Shown: in pieces, positions 48,240-57,672 of the stretch | Numbering within the stretch: position 1 is the stretch's first letter | Layout: each line of letters opens with the position of its first letter | Source of the DNA: Lachancea thermotolerans CBS 6340 | Taxonomy: Eukaryota; Ascomycota; Saccharomycetes; Saccharomycetales; Saccharomycetaceae | NCBI RefSeq assembly: GCF_000142805.1 | Contig: NC_013084.1 | Span: 62,001-126,000 of the forward strand | DNA: 64,000 bases | Direction: 5' to 3' | Made by a program: the position numbers and the translations under genes | Notes under the pieces: generated by a model | The model's database searches: none | The model's input: the letters and a program-made list of their open reading frames with translations, nothing else | What the model was told of the DNA's origin: nothing

Positions 48240-48706
48240 GTGCTGCCTGTGACAGCACGCTTAGTGTTGGTCGCGTCATGGATCACGGTAAGCCTCTTAC
48301 TAACCCAGTTTATGGTTACGTCTGATCTCAGGTGGTGCATCTGCTCTGCGTCTTCTAAGCCCAGCATATCAGCTGCCAACCATACTTCAGTAGAAACGCC
48401 CTGACTATCCAAGCACTCGGTCCACTTATCAGTATCATTAATTCGAGTTGAATCGTTGAAGCCTAGGTAAAACTGGTCATCAATAGTATAAAATATCGCA
48501 AGGTTTTCGACTGAAACACTGCCGACGCATGCCTTGAGAGCGTTCAGATCAATTGTGTTGTTGAACAGATCCACGCGCATGGGTACGTGGATTGGCCCGG
48601 CAGGACCAAGTACCTCAAAACTCTGGCCCTGAATCTGCTGACTAGTCATAGCCACTGCTAGGCCTGCTAGCAGTATGTACCAGGGTGATATCATATAGGA
48701 CTGCAT
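48240..48706 (-). pseudogene. N-terminal part of an unrecognised secreted protein, ending at the hAT relic
   Basis: From the ATG at 48706 the frame begins with a typical signal peptide (residues 1-28, ending TSQQIQGQ, preceded by the hydrophobic core YILLAGLAVAM). About 125 residues of globular-looking sequence follow, with two cysteines. A Lys-Arg pair (TNTKR, about residue 151), a possible Kex2 processing site, stands a few codons before the frame enters the terminal repeat of the transposon. What follows to 48155 is transposon sequence read by chance. I do not recognise the family. The gene appears interrupted at its 3' side. A separate hydrophobic open stretch further upstream (about 48868-48990, minus strand) may be a relic of a related secreted protein. 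Confidence 0.5.
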
Positions 48707-48759
48707 TTGGGGGTATGAATGTGTTTTATTTATTTTTTCCTTATCCAAGGTATTTGTCG

Positions 48760-51700
48760 GATTGTGATCGGTCCGTTGGTGTGTGATAGTGCCAAGTTTC
48801 ATAATGACATATTGGTATGAAATGATATGGCACATGGACATACTATAAAAATTCGACGGATACCCAACTAAGGCACATAGAAGGTCCACATTGGCCGTTC
48901 ATAGTCCAGATCAGAACACAGTGGCTTGGAGAAGGTAAGGAGTAGTGCCACCAGTACAATTATCACCTTATGATTAAGACTCAGGCACGTCCCAGAAATT
49001 TTGTATAAATCCGGATGATTTCTTTGGTTTGCAAGACATAAGTCTTGGACTGAAGAAAGAACGGGGAGATATTCAGTACCATCATCCACGAAGTAGTTTA
49101 CTTAGATCATAATGGAAACCCTAGCCAAGGAATTTGAGACCCTTTCGACCAATGACCCAGACTCGCCTCAATAAGATCATCTTAGGTTTTTACACGTGTC
49201 TAATTATACTTGTAACACTTTTGTCAACGCGCGCTCCAGACGGCACACCATGATTAAAAAATTTCAGCTAGCTTGTATTTTGGAAGGTTTTGGGGGCTGA
49301 TTACAATGACGGAGGCACTAGCAGTAACAACATTATTTAAAATAAAAAAAATTTCACCAAACAAAAAGCATATAAGTTAGCAAAGTTGGCTCCATATCTC
49401 GAAACTTCTTAGGATACGAACAGATTACTGAAGAAGTACGAACTTAAATATAAAGCTTACGTTCTTCGACTATATTTTAGCTTTTTTATCTAAATCTTAA
49501 CTTCTGCTCTATCAATTTGTTATTATTTATTACATTGAAGAAAGTACAATTAAAGGGGTGAAAACTTTGGTCATGGTTGAATCTTTATTGATTTCGAGCA
49601 ATAAGCAACTGTGAGCTATAGTACTGATTGTTAAATTTTCCGTTTAATGAGAAAAACTAGGCTTGCACTGTAAATATAAAAACACTCAATTTCCATCTGT
49701 AAGTCAAAACTCGAGGAGGAATTCGGGCATCAAACTCTAAAATATCTCAACAATCACTTTCCTATGTACTATTTTCTTTGGTTTGTTTTTCTCCTGAACT
49801 CTTGGAAAATTTGTCGAAGATTTAGTGGATTCTATCCAGTGTTGCATGAGTTATTCGACACTGCATATCTTGCGACTTTTTTTGAATCAATTATGAATCT
49901 ATTATGAATACAACTGCCTTAAAAAACAAATTTTGTGGAACTTGCGCTCATACTTCTTTATTTTAGCATCACCTTACGGTGTCTCAGTCATATAGTGAAA
50001 GTTTAGCGGCTACACACTAATACTTCGCAGAACCTTGATTGCGATCTTTAATTAGGAAAGGCTTTGGCTTCAGAAAAACAAACATTTTTGATTGTACGCC
50101 TAAAGTCTTCTGCGACCACACATCATTTCCTCATTTTCAAATGAAGGCTTTCATCCTCATTCGTTTTGATACTAATACTGAGCCAGCTGACAGCAACACA
50201 TGTTTATTTTGCTTATTGTTGGTTAAACTATTGAAACAAGCAAGAATGATGACACGTCATGCAAATTGATTTTTATCGAGTCTAAGGCTGCGTCATCATT
50301 CTTAATCGATCAATTTCATCTTTTTCAGAGGCTCGTAGATTGTCTTATCAATTCTTGGTATTGCAGACGCTTAATGAAATAAGAAAAAAGAAGAGCCATT
50401 GCCCAGTTGATTTTTCCATCGCCTTTAAAGCTGGCGCATGATTCTTAACCGTTTGCTTAGAACTCCTAATGGTTTTCATCTTATTTATGAGTTCGATGAG
50501 AGGATCACTAGTCCTAGTTAAAGTAGATGGTATTTTGTGTAGTGGTGTCTGCTGACGTGAAAGCAACTCTCTGATTTTTCTCTGTGATGCTCGAAGTAAT
50601 GCTCAATTCGATAATTAGAAAATCTAATTGTGCCCGGAACCAGTATTATCTGAAAAAAAGACATCCACATCCGTTAAGTAACTGAAAGCTATCCGTTCGA
50701 TACGTGCCCAGACTTGCGTGATAAGAATTAAGCAGGCCTCGTAGGTGTGTCCAGTGGTGAACAAAAGTTAATATTTTTTTCACATTTCACCACATTCATT
50801 TCGTGACGGAAATAGGTGTAACAGCGCAAATACGCTTGACCAGCCCATGAAAATTAGATTTTTAGCTATTCAAGACGCACAGTATCGTTTCGAGAGTCCC
50901 AAACCATGATGGTGGCTTCCAGGCGTCTCAAAATCTCAACCCTTAACGCACAGGTGTCGAGCTATCAACTGGTCACTGCCTGCAAAGTTGCTTACTTTGT
51001 TTTTCCTCACAAGGAAAGGTTTATTTCATTACAGGCGACTACTAGTGACATAAAAACCAAACCTTTTCGTCGTAACATTAGTACTCTACTGGGCAAAAAA
51101 ATATTTCAAAGAACATTCCTCCGTTTTTAGAAGGACGACTGTTTTTTGAAGCACAATCTGCGGAGCCTGGAAAACAAAGCGCCATATTCAAATCGTAAAA
51201 AGCTTTTGTGTTTTTTCCTGTGCCGTTGGGGAAACATCACCACTCAGTAGTCACCATTTTTCCAGTTGCTAAGCTAGCTTGTCAAATGGCCATCCACAGA
51301 GTATTTACGAGACTATGTAGTAGCTAATCGACAACAGAGCGCAGTTGCGCACTTAGTAGGCGCACATGCAAGCCCCAATATTTACCGCGACGAGTTCGGT
51401 ATCAGACCATAGCTATTTGCGAGTTTCGAAGAGTATTAGCCTCAGTTTCGCCATTACTCTTTTACAGCGGCATAAAGGGGGGCTAACTTAGACATTGGGT
51501 GGAATTAACGATACTTGCTTAAGCAAAAGTATTTTTCAAAAGGTAAAATACACTTTTCTAATCTCATACAAGCGTCTCAAAATCAATCCAAATCGATCCC
51601 TCTAGCAGGACATTTCAACCAGCCCTAGGAATATAGTCACGTGCCCAAGAGTCTCGATGAGCTTTCCTTCACGCTTTCTTTTTACCTCTGAAAAATATGA

Positions 51701-51797
51701 GAAAAATTTACTGGCGATGCCGATGAGCTCCGCTCATCTCACTTTTGAAGAGGCTGGCATATCGACTAGTGTTGAGTAGAATTGATCGGCAATCAAC
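48760..51797. other. AT-rich gene-poor island upstream of PWP1
   Basis: 3 kb with no supported gene. Composition drops to strongly AT-rich (49321-49380 is about 22 percent GC by hand count), with many A/T homopolymers. Two diverged copies of one sequence lie at 50266-50311 and 50407-50453. Read on the minus strand they give similar short peptides, so a degenerate duplicated coding relic is possible. Other open frames here begin with TTG or GTG or are short. No centromere elements (no CDEIII-like TTCCGAA) and no retroelement features were found. The rightmost 150 bases are the PWP1 promoter. Confidence 0.4.
51700..51738 (+). promoter_or_regulatory. RRPE and PAC of the PWP1 promoter
   Basis: An RRPE-like AGAAAAATTT lies at 51700-51709 and CGATGAGCT at 51721-51729. 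A second, inverted GATGAG (CTCATC, 51733-51738) makes a GATGAG-CTCCG-CTCATC palindrome. The PAC is about 70 bases from the ATG, with the RRPE further out. Confidence 0.65.
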
Positions 51798-53537
51798 ATG
51801 ATCTCTTCCACCACCTGGGTTCCTCGTGGGTTCCCATCAGAATTTCCAGAGAAATATGAACTGGACGACGAAGAAATGGAGAGAATCAACCAACTAGCTC
51901 AGCTGAACTTGGACGATGCCAAAGACGGAATTGAAAGCGAGCATGACGACAGCGAACTGGGTGGCGAGGAAAAAAATAGTAATGAGGCATCTGTCCGCGG
52001 TAGCGCAAAGCTAGCTTCCCAGGCCGACAACGACGACAATCTCGAAGAGTACGACATGGAGCACTACGGTGTTAAGGAGGACGAAATGCTGGGCGAAGGT
52101 GCAGAGGCATCAATGTTTCCAGGGTTATCTGACGAAGTGAAGTTCCACGAAGGCGAAGATGGCGAAGACGCAATTTTATCACTGCCCACACAGCAAGATT
52201 CGCAGGAGGAAAAACAGGAACTGCAAGTTTATCCTACCGACAACATGGTGCTGGCTACAAGAACAGAGGACGACGTTTCCTACCTCGATGTATACGTATA
52301 CGACGACGGTGCTGGTTTCCATGACGCTGAGGTGAACCAGGAACCAGGCGACGACAAGGACCCGGATGTCGCACGCGGCTTGGTTCGTGATAGTTCGCTG
52401 TATGTCCACCACGATCTGATGCTACCGGCTTTCCCTCTGTGTGTCGAATGGGTCAACTACAAGCCAGGTTCCAGTTCGGATGATGCCGCCAACTTTGCTG
52501 CAGTAGGTAGCTTCGACCCTCAAATCGAAATCTGGAATCTCGATTGTGTGGAAAAGGCGTTTCCAGACATGATCCTGGGTGATCCTCATGCCACTTCAAA
52601 TGTGGGAGGTTCAAAGAGCAAGAAAAACAAGAAAAACAAGAAAAACAAGAACAAACATGTTCTTACCCACCACACCGATGCCGTTCTTTCGCTAGCGCAC
52701 AGCAAACAGTTCCGTGCTGTCTTGGCGTCAACATCGGCCGATCACACTGTCAAGCTGTGGGATTTGAACGAAGGTATCGCTGCTCGCTCCGTTGCATCTA
52801 TTCACTCAAACAAGAACGTCTCCTCTTCTCAATGGCATAGCACTAGCGGTTCCGTCTTACTGACCGGTGGTTACGACTCTCGCGTGGCACTATCTGACGT
52901 TAGAATCGCAGAGGATTCTCAAATGAGTAAGTACTGGTCCGTCATGACCGGAGAAGACGTTGAGTGCGTGCAGTTTGCCGATGAAAACACCTTCATGTGC
53001 GGTACTGACTCTGGTAACGTGTACTCATTTGACATCAGGCAAGGTGAGGGCAGCAAACCTCTTTGGACTTTGAACGCTCATGATGCTGGAATCTCTGCAC
53101 TGAATGTCAACCCATTTATTCCAAATCTTTTGGCCACAGGCGCAATGGGCGAAAAGACTGTCAAGTTTTGGAAGATCAGCGAAAGCGGACCTAGCATGGT
53201 CTTGAGCAGAGACTTCGGTGTAGGAAATGTTTTAACAACCTCGTTTGCTCCTGATATCGAGGTCGCGGGCAACATCGTCATTGGTGGTGTTGACAAGGGC
53301 TTGAAGCTATGGGATGTTTTCACCAACAGATCTATCCGTAAGAACCTTTCAAAGGAACTGTCATCTTTGCAGAGGCAGGCGCGCGCAGAGGCTTCCAAGA
53401 TCGGGAGAGCTTCCAGAATCGCCAGAAAGTACACCAAGAATGACAACCCCGACACTGTGGTCACCGTCGATGACCAGGGCGAGGATGAAGAAGAAGGCGA
53501 CGGCCAGAGAGAAAGCGGCTGGGAAGACACAGAGTGA
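51798..53537 (+). CDS. PWP1: WD40 ribosome-biogenesis protein Pwp1
   Basis: Pwp1 associates with early pre-60S particles and is needed for 25S/5.8S rRNA processing. The 579 residues (S. cerevisiae 576) comprise an acidic N-terminus (about 20-190), then a WD40 propeller. Clear blades are HTDAVLSLAHS with STSADHTVKLWD (about 290-325), HSTSGSVLLTGGYDSRVALS (about 350), NAHDAGISALNVNPF and GGVDKGLKLWD. A lysine-asparagine repeat (SKKNKKNKKNKNK, about residue 272-285) sits in a loop. The C-terminus is acidic. It is syntenic with YLR196W. Confidence 0.96.
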   Translation: MISSTTWVPRGFPSEFPEKYELDDEEMERINQLAQLNLDDAKDGIESEHDDSELGGEEKNSNEASVRGSAKLASQADNDDNLEEYDMEHYGVKEDEMLGEGAEASMFPGLSDEVKFHEGEDGEDAILSLPTQQDSQEEKQELQVYPTDNMVLATRTEDDVSYLDVYVYDDGAGFHDAEVNQEPGDDKDPDVARGLVRDSSLYVHHDLMLPAFPLCVEWVNYKPGSSSDDAANFAAVGSFDPQIEIWNLDCVEKAFPDMILGDPHATSNVGGSKSKKNKKNKKNKNKHVLTHHTDAVLSLAHSKQFRAVLASTSADHTVKLWDLNEGIAARSVASIHSNKNVSSSQWHSTSGSVLLTGGYDSRVALSDVRIAEDSQMSKYWSVMTGEDVECVQFADENTFMCGTDSGNVYSFDIRQGEGSKPLWTLNAHDAGISALNVNPFIPNLLATGAMGEKTVKFWKISESGPSMVLSRDFGVGNVLTTSFAPDIEVAGNIVIGGVDKGLKLWDVFTNRSIRKNLSKELSSLQRQARAEASKIGRASRIARKYTKNDNPDTVVTVDDQGEDEEEGDGQRESGWEDTE

Positions 53538-53682
53538 GCGCATTACATAGTCATATTGTATAATAAGAGATCAAAATAGACCCTATAAATCCTAAAAACC
53601 AGCGAGAGCCCGAACCATCTTTGCCGTCGCTGCTCAGTCCAAACCAGAAGACTGGCCGATTTCCTCACCCCTCGCAGTCGGA

Positions 53683-54168
53683 TCACGAATTGGAAAGCAG
53701 TGATCTATAGTACCGGTTTTCCTCTGTGTCGGCGCCAACGTCAATGATCACGGACTCTGTTCTCTGATAGCTGCCATTTTTGGAGTCAGACGTGAAGCTG
53801 ATAGTCCTTTCGGAGCGTCTACGAGGCCGCGTCAGCTCCTGTGAGACTCTCCTACTCAGATACTGGTCTTTGCCATCCATATCTTGATCCTCCTCGTCAA
53901 ACACACTATCATTAAATGACGCAGCGCCGTCGCCCTGCACCAGCGATCGTACTCGCTTCAAGACTGTGTCGGCGTGATCCTCATGGCCGTCAAATGCCAC
54001 TTTGCACATTTGTTGGTACTGCGACGCGAATATATCCTGGTTCCATGCAAACCCCTGAGATTGAGACGTAGCGATCACAAACTGCACGGTATTTGGAGAT
54101 GACACCACAAAAGGTGTCGCATACACTATTGGAATCTCGCTATTAACCATAACCGATGAAAGAAGCAT
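53683..54168 (-). CDS. UGX2: Probable Ugx2-like protein of unknown function
   Basis: The 161-residue protein has a conserved-looking N-terminal half (IVYATPFVVSSP, GFAWNQDIFASQYQQM) and a polar C-terminal half with an Arg-rich stretch (LTRPRRRSERTISF). Two possible starts exist, at 54168 and at the methionine six codons later. S. cerevisiae UGX2 (YDL169C, 223 residues) lies between UGA3 and SFA1 on this strand. Both of those genes are in this window, with UGA3 to the left and SFA1 to the right, and the intervening genes come from the sister block. The name is therefore mainly synteny-based. UGX2 is known only as a stress-responsive gene without a defined function. Confidence 0.55.
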   Translation of the reverse strand: MLLSSVMVNSEIPIVYATPFVVSSPNTVQFVIATSQSQGFAWNQDIFASQYQQMCKVAFDGHEDHADTVLKRVRSLVQGDGAASFNDSVFDEEDQDMDGKDQYLSRRVSQELTRPRRRSERTISFTSDSKNGSYQRTESVIIDVGADTEENRYYRSLLSNS

Positions 54169-54578
54169 GTTTCAGCTGTTTGAGACCCTTTTGCCGTTTT
54201 CGACAAATTTGAGGGGTGGTGGGCACTAAGTCAAGTTGATCAGCGTATGACCGTTTCTTGTGCCCCTGGGGATACCCCAACAATTTTCTCGAAAAAAGTC
54301 GCGTTGGAGAACAGCATACGCAGTGAAGACAACGATGATATGCGCTGCGCTCGAAATCCCCCCCAACGGGAGTCCACGGGAGCTTGTGTAATACTGACCT
54401 ACGCTATGCCTTTAAAGTTCCCAAAGTTGAGACCCCTTCTCAGGAATCCGCCGGGTAACATCTTTTTTCCTTTTTTCACACAAATTTTTCACCATCAAGC
54501 TCATCTCTTGAAAAACTAAAAATTTTTTTTATGGTTTAGCTTGATGAGCATCGGAACAGCGACGAGAATCGAGACATC
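54169..54578. other. UGX2-like / NOP56 divergent promoter region
   Basis: 410 bases between the divergent UGX2-like gene and NOP56. The right end holds the NOP56 RRPE and PAC elements, and GCTCATCTC occurs at 54499-54507. The left part shows no named element. Confidence 0.4.
54516..54548 (+). promoter_or_regulatory. RRPE and PAC of the NOP56 promoter
   Basis: AAAAATTTTTTTT spans about 54518-54530 and TGATGAGC lies at 54542-54549, about 30 bases before the ATG. The order is the same as in the other ribosome-biogenesis promoters of the window. Confidence 0.7.
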
Positions 54579-56102
54579 ATGGCGCCTATCGAGTACCTGC
54601 TGTTCGAAGAACCTACTGGGTATGGTATCTTCAAGGTGAAGCTGCAACAAGACGACATTGGGTCCCGTCTAAAGGAAGTCCAGGCTCAAATCAACGATTT
54701 TGGCTCCTTCACAAAGCTAGTGGAGTTGGTGTCGTTTGCACCCTTCAAGGGCGCTGCCCAAGCCCTGGAGAACGCCAACGACATTTCTGAGGGTTTGGTG
54801 TCCGAGTACTTGAAAGCTGTGCTCGACATGAACCTGCCAAAAGGCTCCAACAAAAAGACTGTGACTCTAGCGATTTCGGACAAGAACCTGGGTCCCTCGA
54901 TCAAGGAGGTGTTCCCTTACATCGACTGTATGTCCAACGAGCTCGCTCAGGACTTGATCCGTGGTGTCAGATTACACGGTGACAAGCTCTTGAAGGACTT
55001 GCAACAGGGCGACTTGGAGCGTGCGCAACTCGGTTTGGGTCACGCTTACTCCAGAGCCAAAGTGAAGTTTTCGGTCCAGAAGAACGACAACCACATTATT
55101 CAGGCGATTGCCCTGCTCGACCAGCTCGACAAAGACATCAACACTTTCGCAATGCGTGTCAAGGAATGGTACGGCTGGCACTTCCCCGAGTTGGCCAAGC
55201 TTGTGCCCGACAACTACAAGTTTGCCAAGCTCGTGCTTTTCATCAAAGACAAGGCGTCTCTGACTGAGGACTCTCTGCACGACCTGACTGCCATTCTTGA
55301 CGACGACGCTGGCATTGCTGAGCGCGTTATCGACAATGCTCGTATCTCTATGGGTCAGGACTTGTCCGAAACTGACATGGAGAACGTTTGCGTGTTCGCT
55401 GAGAGAGTTACTTCCTTGGCTGACTACCGTAGACAGTTGTACGACTACCTGTGCTCCAAGATGCACACTGTCGCTCCTAACTTGTCGGAGCTGATTGGCG
55501 AGGTTATCGGTGCTAGACTGATTTCCCACGCTGGTTCTTTGACAAACTTGTCCAAGCAGGCGGCTTCTACTGTGCAGATCCTTGGTGCCGAGAAAGCGCT
55601 TTTCAGAGCCTTGAAGACCAAGGGTAACACCCCTAAGTACGGTTTGATCTACCACAGTGGTTTCATCGGAAAGGCGTCCGCCAAGAACAAGGGTAGAATT
55701 TCTAGATATCTGGCGAACAAGTGTTCGATTGCTTCCAGAATTGATAACTACTCCGACGAGCCAAGCAACGTTTTCGGTACTGTTTTGAAGAAACAGGTCG
55801 AACAAAGACTTGAGTTCTACAGCACCGGCGCCCCAACTCTGAAGAATGAACTTGCTATCCAAGAGGCTATTGAACTGTATAACAAGGACAAGCCAGAGGA
55901 GCCTGTCAAGGAATCCAAGAAGAGAAAGCTAGAGGCTAATGAAGACGAGGACTCTGAAGAGGACCAGAAGCCTGCCAAGAAGGACAAGAAGGACAAGAAA
56001 GACAAGAAGGACAAGAAGGAGAAGAAGGAGAAGAAGGACAAGAAAGACAAGAAAGAGAAGAAGGAGAAAAAAGAGAAGAAGGAGAAAAAGAAGAAAGATT
56101 AG
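54579..56102 (+). CDS. NOP56: Box C/D snoRNP core protein Nop56
   Basis: Nop56 is a core protein of box C/D snoRNPs, which direct 2'-O-methylation and rRNA processing; its partners are Nop58, Nop1 and Snu13. The 507 residues (S. cerevisiae 504) show the NOP5NT domain, a coiled coil (about 150-290) and the Nop domain with the signature VAPNLSELIGEVIGARLISH, then GAEKALFRALKTKG. The C-terminus is a KKD/KKE repeat tail of roughly 45 residues, typical of Nop56 and Nop58. It is syntenic with YLR197W. Confidence 0.97.
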   Translation: MAPIEYLLFEEPTGYGIFKVKLQQDDIGSRLKEVQAQINDFGSFTKLVELVSFAPFKGAAQALENANDISEGLVSEYLKAVLDMNLPKGSNKKTVTLAISDKNLGPSIKEVFPYIDCMSNELAQDLIRGVRLHGDKLLKDLQQGDLERAQLGLGHAYSRAKVKFSVQKNDNHIIQAIALLDQLDKDINTFAMRVKEWYGWHFPELAKLVPDNYKFAKLVLFIKDKASLTEDSLHDLTAILDDDAGIAERVIDNARISMGQDLSETDMENVCVFAERVTSLADYRRQLYDYLCSKMHTVAPNLSELIGEVIGARLISHAGSLTNLSKQAASTVQILGAEKALFRALKTKGNTPKYGLIYHSGFIGKASAKNKGRISRYLANKCSIASRIDNYSDEPSNVFGTVLKKQVEQRLEFYSTGAPTLKNELAIQEAIELYNKDKPEEPVKESKKRKLEANEDEDSEEDQKPAKKDKKDKKDKKDKKEKKEKKDKKDKKEKKEKKEKKEKKKKD

Positions 56103-56221
56103 GCTGTGTGTGATTCAACCTTTTGCATTACTTTCATGTAGTAAATTTCAACCTCACTTTGTATATTGTGTATATCTAATAGACCTTAAAGGGAACCTGC
56201 TATGTTGTGATACTGAATGAA

Positions 56222-57093
56222 CTATAAGTACAAGCCAGTTTGGGCACCCATAACTGTGCCATTTAGCCGCCAGTTCCGATGGCAGCTCTTGACGTAGTCT
56301 TCTCTGTTCCCAAACCTCACCTCAGACCAGCACAAATCTATGAGGAGATCCATGGTTTCCATGGATAGCTTTTCGTAGCCTGAGGGCCCTTCACTAGGCG
56401 CTACGTAGCCATCGAACCGAACCTTGTTTGAGAGCAGCTGCGTCATGATGCTCGCAGTGAAGTTGGTGATGAGCTCCGGTGGAGTTAGTAGAGGCAGTCC
56501 TTTTCCAACGTTACCAGGAAACCCAACATATTTGACGCGTTCAACCCGGTCACTAGAGCCAAACAAGAGGACCTCAAGCCCCCCGCACAGCTTGGCTATC
56601 TCTCGCGACAGCAGATTTATTGAAATTGGAGGCACATGCAAGAAATCTTCCCGCACACAAATGAACAGAGTGCCATCATCAAGCTTGTGGACTGGGAATT
56701 CTAAACGTTTGGTTTCGTCTGTACTCCTAGAGTCCTCTTGTGTTTGGTAATCTTCGCGGTATAAATGCTGCTCACGTCCCTTCGTTTGCCAGACAACAAC
56801 GAAGGAGGAGATCTGTTCTGCGCGGGCTAGTCTATCCTCAAATAGAGAGCGAAATATGTTGGTGACAATGAACGCACGCTTGAATCCAGCGGTGTCAATT
56901 GGCTTTTCGAGCATTACTTCAGGTAGGGGCGCCGGTTGCAATGAATCCAAATCCGTGTTCTCTTCCAAGGGCGCATCCAAATGATGCCTCGGCTCTGAGT
57001 ATTCGTTCCACTGCTTGAACTGCGAAGAATGTTAGTCTCTAAACTCGAAAAAAGCCCTTAACATGGGCAAGTACAAGCTTCCCATACCAGCAT
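56222..57093 (-). CDS. PBA1: Proteasome assembly chaperone Pba1, two exons
   Basis: Pba1 pairs with Add66/Pba2 to guide assembly of the 20S core alpha ring. Exon 1 is only ATG CTG (57093-57088). A 68-base intron follows (57087-57020), with GTATGG, a GACTAAC branch site and a GCAG end. Exon 2 is 57019-56222, beginning FKQWNEYSEPRHHLD. The spliced N-terminus MLFKQWN matches the S. cerevisiae protein, whose gene (YLR199C) also has an intron. The product is 267 residues against 276. The conserved C-terminal region includes GYVAPSEGPSGYEKLSMETM and ends GAQTGLYL, an HbYX-like tail that docks in the alpha-ring pocket. Read without the intron the frame would start only at a TTG. Confidence 0.94.
57020..57087 (-). 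other. PBA1 intron
   Basis: 68-base intron with 5' GTATGG, branch site GACTAAC 8 bases before the terminal CAG. The first exon is two codons long. The position is conserved with S. cerevisiae PBA1. Confidence 0.9.
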
Positions 57094-57242
57094 TGTGTTA
57101 TAGTCGGTTGTTCGTTGAATGCGGTCTCAAAGGTGATGATCAGTTAATAATATCGAAAACCTGAATTTTTCAAGAAGTGTGAAAGCCTTATTCAAGTTCA
57201 TCACCAACAAAGAACGTCAAATATTCCAGGAAGTCCCCCAAC

Positions 57243-57584
57243 ATGTCTTCTTCAGCTCAGGATCTCACAATGAACTATAACACATCGCAGCACGAACTCG
57301 AGGAGTTGGTGATAGCAAGACAAAAGCTTGAAACGCAGTTGCAAGAAAACAAAATTGTACAAGATGAGTTCGACGGCCTTAGAGAAGAGACTCAGGTGTA
57401 TAAGCTTACTGGCAATGTGCTGCTTCCTGTTGAGCAATTCGAGGCTAAGAGTAACGTGAGCAAGAGATTAGAATTTATCACCGCAGAGATCAACAGGTGT
57501 GAAGAGAATATCAAAACTAAGCAGGGTCTGCTGGAGAAACTGAGAGCAGAACTCTTGCAAACACAGCAGGCAAGACAGCAATGA
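57243..57584 (+). CDS. YKE2: Prefoldin subunit 6 (Yke2/Gim1)
   Basis: Yke2 is a beta-type subunit of the hexameric prefoldin chaperone, which hands actin and tubulin to the CCT chaperonin. The 113 residues (S. cerevisiae 114) form the expected two long coiled-coil helices linked by a beta hairpin, with the conserved VYKLTGNVLLPVEQFEAKSN at about residues 56-75. It is divergent from PBA1 across 149 bases and convergent with COQ9. It is syntenic with YLR200W. Confidence 0.95.
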   Translation: MSSSAQDLTMNYNTSQHELEELVIARQKLETQLQENKIVQDEFDGLREETQVYKLTGNVLLPVEQFEAKSNVSKRLEFITAEINRCEENIKTKQGLLEKLRAELLQTQQARQQ

Positions 57585-57672
57585 CTGGGTTGTTTTTTAT
57601 AAATGCAAAGCGAAGATGTGTATATAGTCATAGTTACGTGAAAACAAAACTTAAAGCACATAGCGATGCTTA

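Noticed and set aside
48760-51797. Possible retroelement or solo LTR in the AT-rich island
   Set aside because: No reverse transcriptase or integrase motif and no paired terminal repeats with target duplication could be found.
54972-55862. 296-codon minus-strand frame opposite NOP56
   Set aside because: Shadow of a strongly codon-biased real gene.
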